Source: Achromobacter aloeverae (GTDB lineage Bacteria; Pseudomonadota; Gammaproteobacteria; Burkholderiales; Burkholderiaceae_B). Taken from it: a stretch of DNA of 64,000 bases. The notes beneath the pieces are model-generated. The model was not told the origin of the DNA. It did no database searches and worked only from the letters and a program-made list of their open reading frames with translations. Both the position numbers and the translations under genes were made by a program. The stretch is taken from the NCBI RefSeq assembly GCF_004121055.1, contig NZ_PYAL01000001.1, positions 372,001-436,000 on the forward strand. Direction: 5' to 3'. This document shows positions 9,091 to 17,781 of this stretch, piece after piece (positions within the stretch are counted from its first letter, which is position 1; each line of letters opens with the position of its first letter).

Positions 9091-10106
9091 TGCTGTCGAT
9101 CCCGTCCCAGGATGTAGCGCGACACGTTGCGATTGTGGTCCGTCAACGTGGTGGAAAACTCACTGGTGCCGTTGCCGCGCGAAACGAAATAAAGAAACTT
9201 GTGCTGCTCCGGCTGCACGGCCGCCAGCAAGGCGGCGCGGCCGGGACTGGCGATGGGCGTGGGCGGCAGGCCGGTGCGCGTATAGGTGTTCCACGGCGTA
9301 TCGGCTTGCAGGTCGCGTTTGCGCAGCTTGCCCTCGTAGTTCTCGCCCATCCCGTAGATGACGGTAGGGTCGGTCTGCAAGGGCATGTTTTCCTTGAGGC
9401 GGTTGGCGAACACACCCGCCACGCGGGCGCGGTCCGGACCGTGCCCGGTTTCCTTCTCGATGATGGACGCCAGGATCAGGGCCTCGTAGGGCGTGCTCAC
9501 CGGCGCGTTGGGCGCGCGCCTGTCCCAGGTCTGGGACAGGATGCGCTGCCCTTCCTGGTATCCCCGGCGCAGGATATCGAAATCCGTGCTGCCCCGGGCG
9601 AACAGGTAGGTGTCGGGGAAGACCAGGCCTTCCATGCTGGCGGCGCTGGAGCCCAGGCGGCGCAGGATCTCGGCATCGTCGACGCCGTCCAGGGTCTGCT
9701 TGATGTCCGGATTGTCGCGCAAGGCCTGGCGGATCTGCCGGTAGTTCCAGCCTTCGACGAACGTGACCTGGCGCTGGTTGACATCGCCGCGCGCCAGGCG
9801 TTGCAGCAGCAGCCAGGGCGTATCCCCACGCACCGCTTCGTAGCCGCCTGCCTTGATCAGCTTGTCGCGTCCGCTCAGCCGCGCCATCCAGACAAAGCCG
9901 TCCTCCCACAGCGTGACCCCGGCCGTATTGGCGGCGTGCGCGACATTGCGCGGGCTGGCGCCGGGGTCGACCACGAAGTCCACCCGGTCGGAGGCCATCC
10001 GCAGAGGCTGGTTCATCCACAACCAGGCGCCCGCGCAAGCCGCGGCCAGCGCCACCACCACGAGCAGCAGGAAGAACAGGAAATAATAAATCGGTCGCTT
10101 CTTCAT
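9087..10106 (-). CDS. mltG: Endolytic transglycosylase MltG (YceG family)
   Basis: About 339 aa. An inner-membrane endolytic murein transglycosylase that trims nascent glycan strands. A single N-terminal transmembrane segment spans residues about 7-30, then a LysM-like subdomain and the YceG catalytic domain, with the catalytic Glu in LILASIIEKETG (Glu217 by my count). It is the first gene of the minus-strand run mltG-tmk-holB-tatD; its start faces ygfZ across 264 bp. Confidence 0.95.
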   Translation of the reverse strand: MKKRPIYYFLFFLLLVVVALAAACAGAWLWMNQPLRMASDRVDFVVDPGASPRNVAHAANTAGVTLWEDGFVWMARLSGRDKLIKAGGYEAVRGDTPWLLLQRLARGDVNQRQVTFVEGWNYRQIRQALRDNPDIKQTLDGVDDAEILRRLGSSAASMEGLVFPDTYLFARGSTDFDILRRGYQEGQRILSQTWDRRAPNAPVSTPYEALILASIIEKETGHGPDRARVAGVFANRLKENMPLQTDPTVIYGMGENYEGKLRKRDLQADTPWNTYTRTGLPPTPIASPGRAALLAAVQPEQHKFLYFVSRGNGTSEFSTTLTDHNRNVSRYILGRDRQQ

Positions 10107-10223
10107 CAGACTCGAGAGTTTAATGGATTGCGCGCCGCTGCCGGTCCGCGCGGGGCGCGTATCATGTGCGCTTGATTACATGTTTCCGCGCCACGGCGCC
10201 CCACGGGAGAAATGCCCATACGC

Positions 10224-10282
10224 CAGCCCCTCGGGGCCGCCATTCCCTTGGGCGGCCCCGGCAGTGGAAAAAACCCGGGGCG
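10224..10282. repeat. Diverged member of the hairpin repeat family
   Basis: GGGGCCGCC (10233-10241) and GGCGGCCCC (10251-10259) form a perfect 9-bp inverted repeat around ATTCCCTTG. The order CAGCCCC-TCGGGG, TTGGGCGGCCCCGG and GTGGAAAA resembles the core of the 82-bp unit at 12.4 kb (CTGCCCCCC-AAGGGGG, TTGGGGCGGCCCGG, GGTAAAAG). It lies between the divergent mltG and ygfZ genes. Confidence 0.5.
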
Positions 10283-10370
10283 GGCCGCCGAGCCGGCGCT
10301 GGCGCCCATGTTTTTTTCCAACCATTTTGTTTCAGACTATTAATGTCCGCCTGATCGCGGCCGCCGAACC

Positions 10371-11462
10371 ATGCACGCCTTTTTCGAAGCCATTCCCGAT
10401 TCCGCGCAAGGCCTCGCGCAGTGCGCCCCCCTGCCCGACCTGCAGGTCGTCAGCGCCAGTGGTGCGGACGCGATTACCTTCCTGCACGGCCAGTTGACCC
10501 AGGACCTCACCGGACTGGACAGCGCGCGCGCGTCCCTGGCCGGCTACTGCACCGCCAAGGGACGCCTGCTGGCCACCATGGTGATGTGGCGGGAGCCGGA
10601 AGGCACGGACGGGCCTGTTGTAGCGCCCGTTGTAGCGCCAGCCGCGCCCTCCGGCGCCGCGGCCGATGCGCGGCCGGGCGCCGCGGCCGTCCCGCCGCCC
10701 GCCGTCTTCCATGCGCTGGTGCGCGCGGACGTCGCGCCGTCGCTGGTCAAGCGACTGACCATGTTCGTGCTGCGCGCCAAGGCCAAGTTGGCCATCACGC
10801 CGCTGCGCGTCGCCGCGGTCTGGGGCGCCAAGGATATCGAGGCCCTGGGCCGCGCCGCCGGTGGCGACTTGCCGCGCACGGCATGGCAGCGAGCCAGCCT
10901 GCCCAGCGGCACGTGGATCGCCGCGCCGCGCGCCGCTGAAACGGACGGGGCCCGTTGGTGGTGGATCGCCAGCGACGCGCAGCTCGATGGCCTGGCGTCG
11001 TCCGACGGCGCGCTGCTCAATAGCCTGACGCTCGGCGACCCGGCCCACTGGCGCGCCGGCGACCTGGCGGCCGGCGTGCCCTGGGTAGGGGCCCAGACCC
11101 AGGATATGTTCATTCCCCAGACCGTCAACCTGGACCTGGTCGGCGGCGTCAGCTTCACCAAGGGCTGCTATCCCGGCCAGGAGGTCGTCGCCCGCAGCCA
11201 CTACCGGGGCACGGTGAAGCGCCGCATGGCCCATGGCGTCATCGCCGGCGTCGCGGCGGCCGACGTGGCGCCCGGTACGGACGTCTATGATCCCGCGCAA
11301 CCGAACGAACCTTGCGGCCGTGTCGTCGATGCGGCCGGCGCGCCGGATGCCGCCATCCTTTTCGAGACCGCGCTGTCGTCGCTGGAAAGCGGCGGCCTGC
11401 GGCTGGGGTCGGTGGACGGCGCGGCCATCGAGGTGCGGCCCCTGCCCTATGCCTTGACGTGA
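10371..11462 (+). CDS. ygfZ: YgfZ/GcvT-like folate-binding protein
   Basis: About 363 aa. A GcvT-fold, tetrahydrofolate-dependent protein needed for maintenance of some Fe-S enzymes. The family signature KGCYPGQE is at residues 264-271, with the conserved Cys, followed by VVARSHYRGTVKRR. The N-terminal FLHGQLTQDL and KGRLLA segments are typical. Residues about 79-110 are a Pro/Ala-rich insertion not seen in short homologues. Divergent from mltG, as in many betaproteobacteria. Confidence 0.93.
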   Translation: MHAFFEAIPDSAQGLAQCAPLPDLQVVSASGADAITFLHGQLTQDLTGLDSARASLAGYCTAKGRLLATMVMWREPEGTDGPVVAPVVAPAAPSGAAADARPGAAAVPPPAVFHALVRADVAPSLVKRLTMFVLRAKAKLAITPLRVAAVWGAKDIEALGRAAGGDLPRTAWQRASLPSGTWIAAPRAAETDGARWWWIASDAQLDGLASSDGALLNSLTLGDPAHWRAGDLAAGVPWVGAQTQDMFIPQTVNLDLVGGVSFTKGCYPGQEVVARSHYRGTVKRRMAHGVIAGVAAADVAPGTDVYDPAQPNEPCGRVVDAAGAPDAAILFETALSSLESGGLRLGSVDGAAIEVRPLPYALT

Positions 11463-11643
11463 CTGGGGGTGGAGGCGGGACGCGGCAGGCCGTCGCGTCT
11501 TGCTGCGATCGGGCCCATGCCTCGCATGATAGGCCGCTGCGCCTGGACGTGGCAGGCGAGCAGCCATGCCACCCGACACGGCCGCGCGCGCCGGCGCCTG
11601 CGGTGGAGCCGGGCCGGTCGCGGTATCTGCCCCGGCCCTGGCC

Positions 11644-12333
11644 CTAACTTACTACGCCGAACAGCGCGCCCGCGCCCGCCGTAAGCGCCATGGCCAGCGA
11701 ACCCAGCACCGTCACACGCACGGCGGCGATGCCCTTGGGCGCGCCGCCGGCCCAGGCGGCGACCACGCCCAGCAAGGCCAGGCCGGCCACCGATCCAGCG
11801 GTCACGCCGCGCAGTAGCCAGGGGGCCGGCAAGACCAGCGCCAACAGCAAGGGCAACAAGGCGCCGGCGGCAAAACTGCAGGCCGACGCGACCGCGGCCT
11901 GCACGGGCCGGGCGCGGCTGCTCACGGAAATCCCCAGCTCGTCGCGCGCATGCGCGTCCAGGGCGTCGTGCGCCGTCAGGGCCCGGGCCACCTGGTCGGC
12001 CAGGTCGCGCGTCAGGCCGCGTTCGACGTAGATCTCCGTCAACTCCTCCAGCTCCACCGCGGAATTGCCCTTGAGCGAACGCTGTTCCATCCGTAGATCG
12101 GCATGCTCGACGTCGGACTGCGACTTGACGGAGACATATTCGCCGGCCGCCATGGACAATGACCCGGCGATCAGGCCGGCCAGGCCGGCCGTCAGGATGG
12201 CATGCGAGTCACCGGCCGCCGCCGTCACGCCGGCGATCAGGCTGGCGGTGGAGACGATGCCGTCATTGGCGCCGAGGACGGCCGCGCGCAGCCAGTTGCT
12301 GCGGAAAATACGATGGTGTTCCTTGGATGGCAT
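11644..12333 (-). CDS. VIT1/CCC1-type iron/manganese transporter
   Basis: About 229 aa. Membrane transporter of the vacuolar iron transporter (DUF125) family. The first helix has the signature RAAVLGANDGIVSTASLIAG, followed by GLAGLIAGSLSMAAGEYVSV. The middle is a cytosolic segment with acidic residues (EELTEIYVERGL), and three hydrophobic helices close the protein, giving about five transmembrane segments. It is the short form without a rubrerythrin domain. Substrate (Fe2+ or Mn2+) is inferred from the family. The 82-bp tandem array starts about 85 bp upstream of its start codon. Confidence 0.9.
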   Translation of the reverse strand: MPSKEHHRIFRSNWLRAAVLGANDGIVSTASLIAGVTAAAGDSHAILTAGLAGLIAGSLSMAAGEYVSVKSQSDVEHADLRMEQRSLKGNSAVELEELTEIYVERGLTRDLADQVARALTAHDALDAHARDELGISVSSRARPVQAAVASACSFAAGALLPLLLALVLPAPWLLRGVTAGSVAGLALLGVVAAWAGGAPKGIAAVRVTVLGSLAMALTAGAGALFGVVS

Positions 12334-12418
12334 GGGAAGTCGGCAGGGAGATTGGACGGGAATTCGACACGCGCCGATACTACCCCGTTCACACGCGAAC
12401 TGACGTCAAATCCCGAAT

Positions 12419-12867
12419 GGGAGCCCCCACGCGGCGCGGCTGACGCCGCTTGCTGCCCCCCAAGGGGGCGCTTTTACCTTGGGGCGGCCCGGCGGTAAAA
12501 GGGAGCCCCCACGCGGCGCGGCTGACGCCGCTTGCTGCCCCCCAAGGGGGCGCTTTTACCTTGGGGCGGCCCGGCGGTAAAAGGGAGCCCCCACGCCGCG
12601 CGGCTGACGCCGCGTGCTGCCCCCCAAGGGGGCGCTTTTACCTTGGGGCGGCCCGGCGGTAAAAGGGAGCCCCCACGCCGCGCGGCTGACGCCGCTTGCT
12701 GCCCCCCCAGGGGGCGCTTTTACCTTGGGGCGGCCCGGCGGTAAAAGGGAGCCTCCACGCCGCGCGGCTGACGCCGCTTGCTGCCCCCAAAGGGGGCGCT
12801 TTTACCTTGGGGCGGCCCGGCGGTAAAAGGGAGCCCCCACGCCGCGCGGCTGACGCCGCTTGCTCCC
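12419..12867. repeat. Tandem array of an 82-bp hairpin-rich unit, about 5.5 copies
   Basis: Units begin at 12419, 12501, 12583, 12665 and 12747, with a partial copy from 12829. They are nearly identical; units 1-2 read GCGGCGCGGCTG where later ones read GCCGCGCGGCTG, and small indels occur in the C/G runs. Each unit holds three potential hairpins: GCGGC-TGAC-GCCGC, CCCCC-AA-GGGGG, and CTTTTACC ... GGTAAAAG (for example 12471-12478 with 12494-12501) around a TTGGGGCGGCCCGG core. There are no unique spacers. The array fills the gap between the VIT1-like gene and the valine operon. Since 82 is not a multiple of three, open frames through it are accidental. Confidence 0.95.
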
Positions 12868-12876
12868 CCGCCTCAC

Positions 12877-13764
12877 CTACCGCTTCGCCTGGTAAAGCTT
12901 CACGATGCTGGAAAAATCCAGCTTGCCGTGGCCGGCCCCGCTATGCAGGGCGTACAGGTTGCGCGCCAGCTCGCCCAGCGGCGTGGCCGAGCGGGTCGAC
13001 AGCGCCGCCTCCGCGGCCAGGCCCAGGTCCTTGAGCATCAGGTCGGTGCCGAAGCCGCCGGCATATTCCTTGGATGCCGGCGCCTGCGGCATCACGCCCG
13101 GCCAGGGGTTGTAGAGTTCGGTGGCCCAGTTGCGGCCCGAGCTCTTGGCGATGATATCGGACAGCACCGCCGGATCCAGGCCATTGGCCACGCCCAGCGC
13201 CAATGCTTCCGATGTGCCGGCCATGAGTATCCCCAACAGCATGTTGTTGCAGATCTTGGCCACCTGGCCGGCGCCCGCCGCGCCGGCGTGGAAAATATTC
13301 TTGCCCATTTTTTCCAGGATGGGCCGGCCCCGCTCGAGCGCGGCCGCATCGCCGCCGACGATGAAGGTCAACGTACCGGCCACGGCGCCGCCGGTGCCGC
13401 CCGACACCGGCGCGTCGATCATGGCGATGCCGCGCGCCTGCGCCGCCGCGGCCACCTTGCGGGCGCTGTCCGGGGCGATGGTGCTGCATTCGATGACCAG
13501 CGCGGCGGCATCGATGGCTTGCAGCAAGCCGTCGCCGAGGTACAGCTTTTCCACGTGCTGGCTGGCCGGCAGCATGGAAATCACCACTTCCGCGCCCGCC
13601 ACGGCCTCGCGCGCCGACGCCGCGGCGCGCGCGCCCGCCGCGGTCGCCGCCTGGATGCTGGCCGGCACCAGGTCATGGACCGTCAGGTCATGGCCGCCCT
13701 TGACCAGGTTCAGGGCCATCGGGCCACCCATATTGCCCAACCCGATAAAAGCGATCTTGCTCAT
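12877..13764 (-). CDS. mmsB: 3-hydroxyisobutyrate dehydrogenase
   Basis: About 295 aa. NAD-dependent oxidation of 3-hydroxyisobutyrate to methylmalonate semialdehyde in valine degradation. The Rossmann motif GLGNMGG is at residues 8-14, the substrate-binding SGGTGGA at 121-127, and the catalytic lysine is Lys170 in GQVAKICNN. I chose the ATG at 13764 because GAGGAGA lies just upstream and MSKIAFIGLG is the family N-terminus; the frame is open to 13800. It is the last gene of a minus-strand operon with an acyl-CoA dehydrogenase and an HIBCH-type hydrolase. No mmsA (methylmalonate semialdehyde dehydrogenase) is seen nearby. Confidence 0.93.
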   Translation of the reverse strand: MSKIAFIGLGNMGGPMALNLVKGGHDLTVHDLVPASIQAATAAGARAAASAREAVAGAEVVISMLPASQHVEKLYLGDGLLQAIDAAALVIECSTIAPDSARKVAAAAQARGIAMIDAPVSGGTGGAVAGTLTFIVGGDAAALERGRPILEKMGKNIFHAGAAGAGQVAKICNNMLLGILMAGTSEALALGVANGLDPAVLSDIIAKSSGRNWATELYNPWPGVMPQAPASKEYAGGFGTDLMLKDLGLAAEAALSTRSATPLGELARNLYALHSGAGHGKLDFSSIVKLYQAKR

Positions 13765-13886
13765 GTTTCGTCTCCTCGATGTCGTGCTGCGATCTGGCAT
13801 GTCCGCCCTGCGGGCGGCACGCGACTTTTGTCGTTATCTCGCCGCCGGCGGACGGTCCGGGCCCCGCCCGCCGCTCGGGTGCCGAG

Positions 13887-15059
13887 TCAGGTGCCGAGAT
13901 CGGCCAGCGGATGTTGCAGGTGCGCCGGCCAGGGCTCCTCGAAGAACTTCTGCACCCACACCTCGTCGGCTTGTTCCAGCGTCGCCGGATTCCAGCGCGG
14001 ACGCCTGTCCTTGTCGATCAGCAAGGCCCGTATGCCTTCCGCGAAATCGCCATGCGCCGCGGCCACCAGCGCCGCCACGTACTCCGCGCGGAACACATCG
14101 TCGAGCGACCGCTGGCGCAACCGCTGCAGCAAAGTGAAGGTCAACCGCACGGTGCCCGGCGACCCCGCCAGCATGGTCCTGGCCGCCTTGGCCAGCCACG
14201 GGTCGGCATGGTCCGCCAGGGCCGCGACGTCGGCATGGATTTCGTCCAGCCGCGTGCCCGAGCAAAGGTTGTTGATCATGAACGAATGCTGGCGCAGCGG
14301 CCCCGGCTCCAGCGTCTCGCTGGGCTCCATGGCGATCAGCGCGCGGCGCAGCAGGCCATCGTTGATGGAACGGGGCGCGAAGGCCTTCTCCGTATCCGCG
14401 CCACCGCCACGGACGCCGGCCCAGGGCTGGTCCAGCAGGGACTCGACCAGCGCGGGCCAGTCCGCGTGGCGCACATGGAAATCCGCCAATCCAGCGAAAA
14501 ACGCATCGGACGTATTCAACTGGGCGCCGGTCAGGCCCAGGAACAGGCCCGTGCTGCCCGGCATCCGATTGAGCAGCCAACTGCCGCCGACATCCGGGAA
14601 CAGGCCGATGGAGACCTCGGGCATGGCCAGCCGCGAGTGCTCGCTGACCACCCGGTGGCTGGCGCCCATCATCAGGCCTATTCCGCCGCCCATCACGTAG
14701 CCGTGCCCCCAGCACAGGATAGGCTTGGGATAGGTATGGATCTGGTAATCCAGCCGGTATTCGACTTCGAAGAACTCCCGCGCATGGACATTGGCCCAGG
14801 CGCCCTGCCCGGCCGTCTCGCGCATGCTGCGGTATAGCCCATGCAAATCGCCGCCGGCGCAGAATGCCTTGTCGCCCGCGCCTTGCAGCAGCACCACCGC
14901 CACGTCCGGATCGTGGGCCCATTCGTTCAGGCGGTGCGCCAGGCTGCGCGCCATCTCCAGCGACAAGCCGTTCAAGGTCTGCGGCGCATTCAGCGTCGCC
15001 ACCCCTATCTTCATGCCGTTGCGGGTCGCGCGTTCCTCATACAACACGGAATCGCTCAT
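13887..15059 (-). CDS. 3-hydroxyisobutyryl-CoA hydrolase (enoyl-CoA hydratase/isomerase family)
   Basis: About 390 aa, longer than an enoyl-CoA hydratase (about 260) and matching HIBCH-type hydrolases. The oxyanion-hole segments are AFCAGGDLHGLYR near residue 65 and GHGYVMGGGIGLMMGAS near 115. The conserved MPEVSIGLFPDVGGSW supplies the catalytic Glu and Asp. The C-terminal half carries the extra ECH_2 helical region. It releases 3-hydroxyisobutyrate for the next gene product, mmsB. Its ATG overlaps the upstream acyl-CoA dehydrogenase stop by 4 nt (ATGA at 15056-15059). Confidence 0.9.
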   Translation of the reverse strand: MSDSVLYEERATRNGMKIGVATLNAPQTLNGLSLEMARSLAHRLNEWAHDPDVAVVLLQGAGDKAFCAGGDLHGLYRSMRETAGQGAWANVHAREFFEVEYRLDYQIHTYPKPILCWGHGYVMGGGIGLMMGASHRVVSEHSRLAMPEVSIGLFPDVGGSWLLNRMPGSTGLFLGLTGAQLNTSDAFFAGLADFHVRHADWPALVESLLDQPWAGVRGGGADTEKAFAPRSINDGLLRRALIAMEPSETLEPGPLRQHSFMINNLCSGTRLDEIHADVAALADHADPWLAKAARTMLAGSPGTVRLTFTLLQRLRQRSLDDVFRAEYVAALVAAAHGDFAEGIRALLIDKDRRPRWNPATLEQADEVWVQKFFEEPWPAHLQHPLADLGT

Positions 15060-16216
15060 CGTAGTTCAGCTCCTTTTTCCAACAACTGGCGGGCCACGAT
15101 CACGCGCATGATCTCGTTGGTCCCTTCCAGGATCTGGTGCACGCGAGTATCGCGCACCAGACGCTCCAGAGGATAGTCCCGCAAATATCCGTAACCACCA
15201 TGTATCTGTTGCGCGTCCAGGCAAATCTGGAAGCCCATGTCGGTGGCGAAGCGCTTGGCCATGGCGCAGTAGGTGCCGGCATCGGCCGCGCCGCTATCCA
15301 GCTTGCAGGCCGCCAGGCGCACCATCTGGCGGGCCGCCACCAGGTGCGTGGCCATGTCCGCCAGCTTGAATTGCAGCGCCTGGAACTCCGCCAGGCGCGT
15401 GCCGAACTGCTGGCGCTCCAGCATGTAGCGGCGCGCCGCGTCCAGCGCGCCCTGGGCCGCGCCCACCGAGCACGTGGCGATATTGATGCGGCCGCCGTCC
15501 AGGCCCTTCATGGCCAGCTTGAATCCCTGCCCCGGCTCGCCCAGCATGTGGTCGGCCGGCACGCGCACATTCTCGAAGGTGATGGCGCGAGTGGACTGGC
15601 TGTTCCAGCCCATCTTGTCTTCCTTGCGGCCATACGCGATGCCCGGCGATCCCGCCGGCACGGCGAAGGCGCTGACGCCGCCCGCGCCGCTGCCCCCCGT
15701 GCGCGCCATGACGATCAGCAAATCGGTATCGCCGCCGCCCGAAATAAAGGCCTTGGCGCCGTTCAGGACATAATGCGCGCCGTCGGGCGTCTCGACGGCC
15801 GTGGTGCGTAGCGACGCGGCGTCGGAACCGGAACCCGGCTCGGTCAGGCAATAGGACGCCAGCTTGGCGCCGGAAGACAGCGCCTCTCCCCATTGTTCGC
15901 GCACACGGGGTCCGCCCCACTTCCCCACCATCCAGGTGGCCATGTTGTGGATGGTGAGAAACGCGGTGGTCGACGGGTCGACCGCCGCCATTTCCTCGAA
16001 CACCAGGGTGGCGTCCAGGCGGGGCAGTTCCAGCCCGCCGATTTCCGCGCTGGCGTACAGGCCGCAGAAACCCAGCCCGCCGGCCTTGTGGAAGACATCC
16101 TTGGGAAAAATCCCTTCGGCATCCCAGCGCGCGGCGTGCGGCGCCAGCTCGCCCTGGGCGAATTCGCGCGCTGCCTGGGCGTAGGCCCGCTGTTCCTCGG
16201 TGAGATCCAGATCCAC
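15056..16216 (-). CDS. Acyl-CoA dehydrogenase, probably isobutyryl-CoA dehydrogenase
   Basis: About 386 aa. FAD-dependent, oxidises an acyl-CoA to the enoyl-CoA. Signatures include YCLTEPGSGSDAASLRTTA in the flavin-binding region, the QIHGGYGYLRDYPLERL segment, and the catalytic base in HQILEGTNEIMR (Glu364). I chose the GTG at 16216 because GAGGAGA precedes it at good spacing and the protein then begins MDLDLTEEQRAYAQ, as acyl-CoA dehydrogenases do; the frame is open back to 16324. Isobutyryl-CoA is inferred from its operon partners. A perfect palindrome lies 131 bp upstream. Confidence 0.9.
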   Translation of the reverse strand: MDLDLTEEQRAYAQAAREFAQGELAPHAARWDAEGIFPKDVFHKAGGLGFCGLYASAEIGGLELPRLDATLVFEEMAAVDPSTTAFLTIHNMATWMVGKWGGPRVREQWGEALSSGAKLASYCLTEPGSGSDAASLRTTAVETPDGAHYVLNGAKAFISGGGDTDLLIVMARTGGSGAGGVSAFAVPAGSPGIAYGRKEDKMGWNSQSTRAITFENVRVPADHMLGEPGQGFKLAMKGLDGGRINIATCSVGAAQGALDAARRYMLERQQFGTRLAEFQALQFKLADMATHLVAARQMVRLAACKLDSGAADAGTYCAMAKRFATDMGFQICLDAQQIHGGYGYLRDYPLERLVRDTRVHQILEGTNEIMRVIVARQLLEKGAELR

Positions 16217-16346
16217 GTTCGTCTCCTCTGGCGGCTTATGGCCGCGCTGCATTCTTGCGTTGGAATGTGACGCCCGGCGCATTTCACCATCGCCGCACCG
16301 GTGCCCCCTGGGGCCTGCTGGCATATTACGCCAGCCTGGCCTTTAC

Positions 16347-16364
16347 GTTGACGTTAACGTCAAC
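16347..16364. promoter_or_regulatory. 18-bp perfect palindrome, candidate LiuR/MerR-type operator
   Basis: GTTGACGTTAACGTCAAC is perfectly self-complementary and is flanked by a further TTTAC on the left. It sits in the 200-bp space between the rnfH stop and the start of the valine-catabolic operon. ACGT half-sites of this spacing recall operators of LiuR, the MerR-family regulator of branched-chain amino acid catabolism. On the minus strand the palindrome contains a -35-like TTGACG. The regulator assignment is from memory of the motif and is inference. Confidence 0.6.
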
Positions 16365-16416
16365 CCAGTAACAGCATAAACCGGCGCGCGGCGCCGGATT
16401 GCCATCTGGACGACTT

Positions 16417-16779
16417 TCAGCGCGGCGCCTTGGGCGTGCGCGGCGGGCGCGCCACCGGCATCTTGCGCCCGCGATGAGCGGCCCTGCGCCGCCGCGACTC
16501 CATGGGATCGAAGGTCAGGGGCCGGTAGATTTCGATGCGGTCGCCATCGCGCAGGATGTCGTCCGCCCGCACGGCATGGCCATGGATGCCGACGCCGTGC
16601 GCCCAGGGGTCCTGGTCCGGAAACGCCTCGCCGTAGCCGCTCGCCGCCAGGGCCTGGGCCACGCTGGCGCCAGGCGGCAGGGTCAGGCTGGCCTGCCAGG
16701 AACGCCCGGGCCAGGCCGCGCAGACCAGCACGGACAGCATCGGGGCAGCCGCGGCGCCCGCCTCCGGTCTACTCGCCAT
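16417..16779 (-). CDS. rnfH: RnfH/RatB family ubiquitin-like protein
   Basis: About 120 aa. Beta-grasp (ubiquitin-like) protein of the UPF0125/RnfH family: LSVLVCAAWPG opening strand, LPPGASVAQALAAS helix, and the conserved LRDGDRIEIYRPLTFDPMESRRRRA end. The molecular role is not established. It overlaps the 3' end of ratA by 11 nt, the conserved ratA-ratB arrangement beside smpB in gamma- and betaproteobacteria. The C-terminus is a basic, proline-rich tail. Confidence 0.92.
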   Translation of the reverse strand: MASRPEAGAAAAPMLSVLVCAAWPGRSWQASLTLPPGASVAQALAASGYGEAFPDQDPWAHGVGIHGHAVRADDILRDGDRIEIYRPLTFDPMESRRRRAAHRGRKMPVARPPRTPKAPR

Positions 16780-17203
16780 AAACCGCCTGGGCCCGCTTGG
16801 TGAAGGAATCGATGAAACTGGTGGCGATGCGGTTGAACACCGGACCCACCACCATCTCCAGCGCGCGGTTGGAGAACTCGTATTCCATGGTGAACAGCAC
16901 CTTGCACGCGTCGGGCGACAACGCCTGGAAGTGCCAATGGCCCACCAGCATGGAAAAAGGCCCGTCGACCAGCTCCAGGTCGATACGATGGGGAAAGTCG
17001 TGCCTGTTCCGGGTGCTGAAGCGCTGCTTCAGGCCGGCGAAGCTGATGACAATGGATGCCTCCATGCCGTGCTCGTCGCGCGAACGGACTTCTGCGCCGC
17101 CGCACCAGGGCATGAATTCAGGATACTTTTCCACCCCGGCCACCAGTTCGAACATCTGGGCGTCGCTATATGGCACCAGGACGGATCTTTGGACTTTGTG
17201 CAT
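16769..17203 (-). CDS. ratA: RatA-type START/SRPBCC protein
   Basis: About 144 aa. A START-like lipid/coenzyme-binding fold of the RatA/Coq10 family: VQRSVLVPYSDAQMFELV at the N-terminus, the KYPEFMPWCGG motif, and the C-terminal IATSFIDSFTKRAQAVYG helix. E. coli RatA is described as a 70S-association toxin, while relatives act as ubiquinone-binding Coq10 proteins, so a toxin role here is not certain. It overlaps rnfH and is divergent from smpB across 68 bp. Confidence 0.92.
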   Translation of the reverse strand: MHKVQRSVLVPYSDAQMFELVAGVEKYPEFMPWCGGAEVRSRDEHGMEASIVISFAGLKQRFSTRNRHDFPHRIDLELVDGPFSMLVGHWHFQALSPDACKVLFTMEYEFSNRALEMVVGPVFNRIATSFIDSFTKRAQAVYGE

Positions 17204-17271
17204 CGACTATCGCAAATGGCTAGAATGACAGGATTTTAGCGGCTATACGCGCCGGCATGCGCCGGACCCCC

Positions 17272-17739
17272 ATGAGCATTATCGATAATCGCAAAGCAAG
17301 CCACGAATACTTCATCGAGGACCGCTACGAGGCCGGCCTGGTCCTGGAAGGCTGGGAGGTCAAGGCCATCCGCGACAACCGGGTGCAGTTGAGCGACAGC
17401 CATGTCATCGTCCGCAATGGCGAACTGTTCCTCCTGAACATGCACGTCAGCCCCCTGCCGACGGCGTCCACCCACATCCATCCGGATGCCACGCGCACGC
17501 GCAAGCTGCTGCTGAAGGCGGAAGAAATCAGCAAGCTGATCGGCAAGGTGGAGCAACGGGGCTACACCCTGGTGCCGCTGAATCTCCACTACAAGAACGG
17601 CCGCATCAAGCTGGACTTCGCGCTGGGCCGCGGCAAGAAGCTGCATGACAAGCGGGACACCTCGCGCGACAAGGACTGGGCGCGCGAGAAGGAACGCATC
17701 ATGAAGCACGACACCCGCAACGGGCGCCGCGACGGCTGA
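17272..17739 (+). CDS. smpB: SsrA-binding protein SmpB
   Basis: About 155 aa. Binds tmRNA for trans-translation. Signatures: [20 protein letters not shown] near the N-terminus, [15 protein letters not shown], and the C-terminal basic tail [20 protein letters not shown]. The ATG at 17272 gives MSIIDNRKA, the usual start; the frame begins upstream at 17257. The ssrA gene itself is not in the window. Confidence 0.97.
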   Translation: MSIIDNRKASHEYFIEDRYEAGLVLEGWEVKAIRDNRVQLSDSHVIVRNGELFLLNMHVSPLPTASTHIHPDATRTRKLLLKAEEISKLIGKVEQRGYTLVPLNLHYKNGRIKLDFALGRGKKLHDKRDTSRDKDWAREKERIMKHDTRNGRRDG

Positions 17740-17755
17740 GCCCCAAGCGGGGAAC

Positions 17756-17775
17756 GCCCCGGCGGGGCGCCCCGC
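17756..17775. terminator. GC palindrome between convergent smpB and membrane gene
   Basis: GCCCC-GGC-GGGGC (17756-17768) overlaps the perfect palindrome GCGGGGCGCCCCGC (17762-17775), identical to the one at 7222-7235. It fills the 42 bp between two convergent stops. No U-tract is present. Confidence 0.45.
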
Positions 17776-17781
17776 CCCGCC

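Noticed and set aside
12419-12867. Possible CRISPR array
   Set aside because: The repeats are directly tandem with no unique spacers, and no cas genes are present in the window.
12450-14700. Open frames through the 82-bp array encoding KGALLPWGGPAV-type repeats
   Set aside because: The unit length is not a multiple of three and the same peptide appears in successive overlapping frames; there is no ribosome-binding site or protein-like composition.
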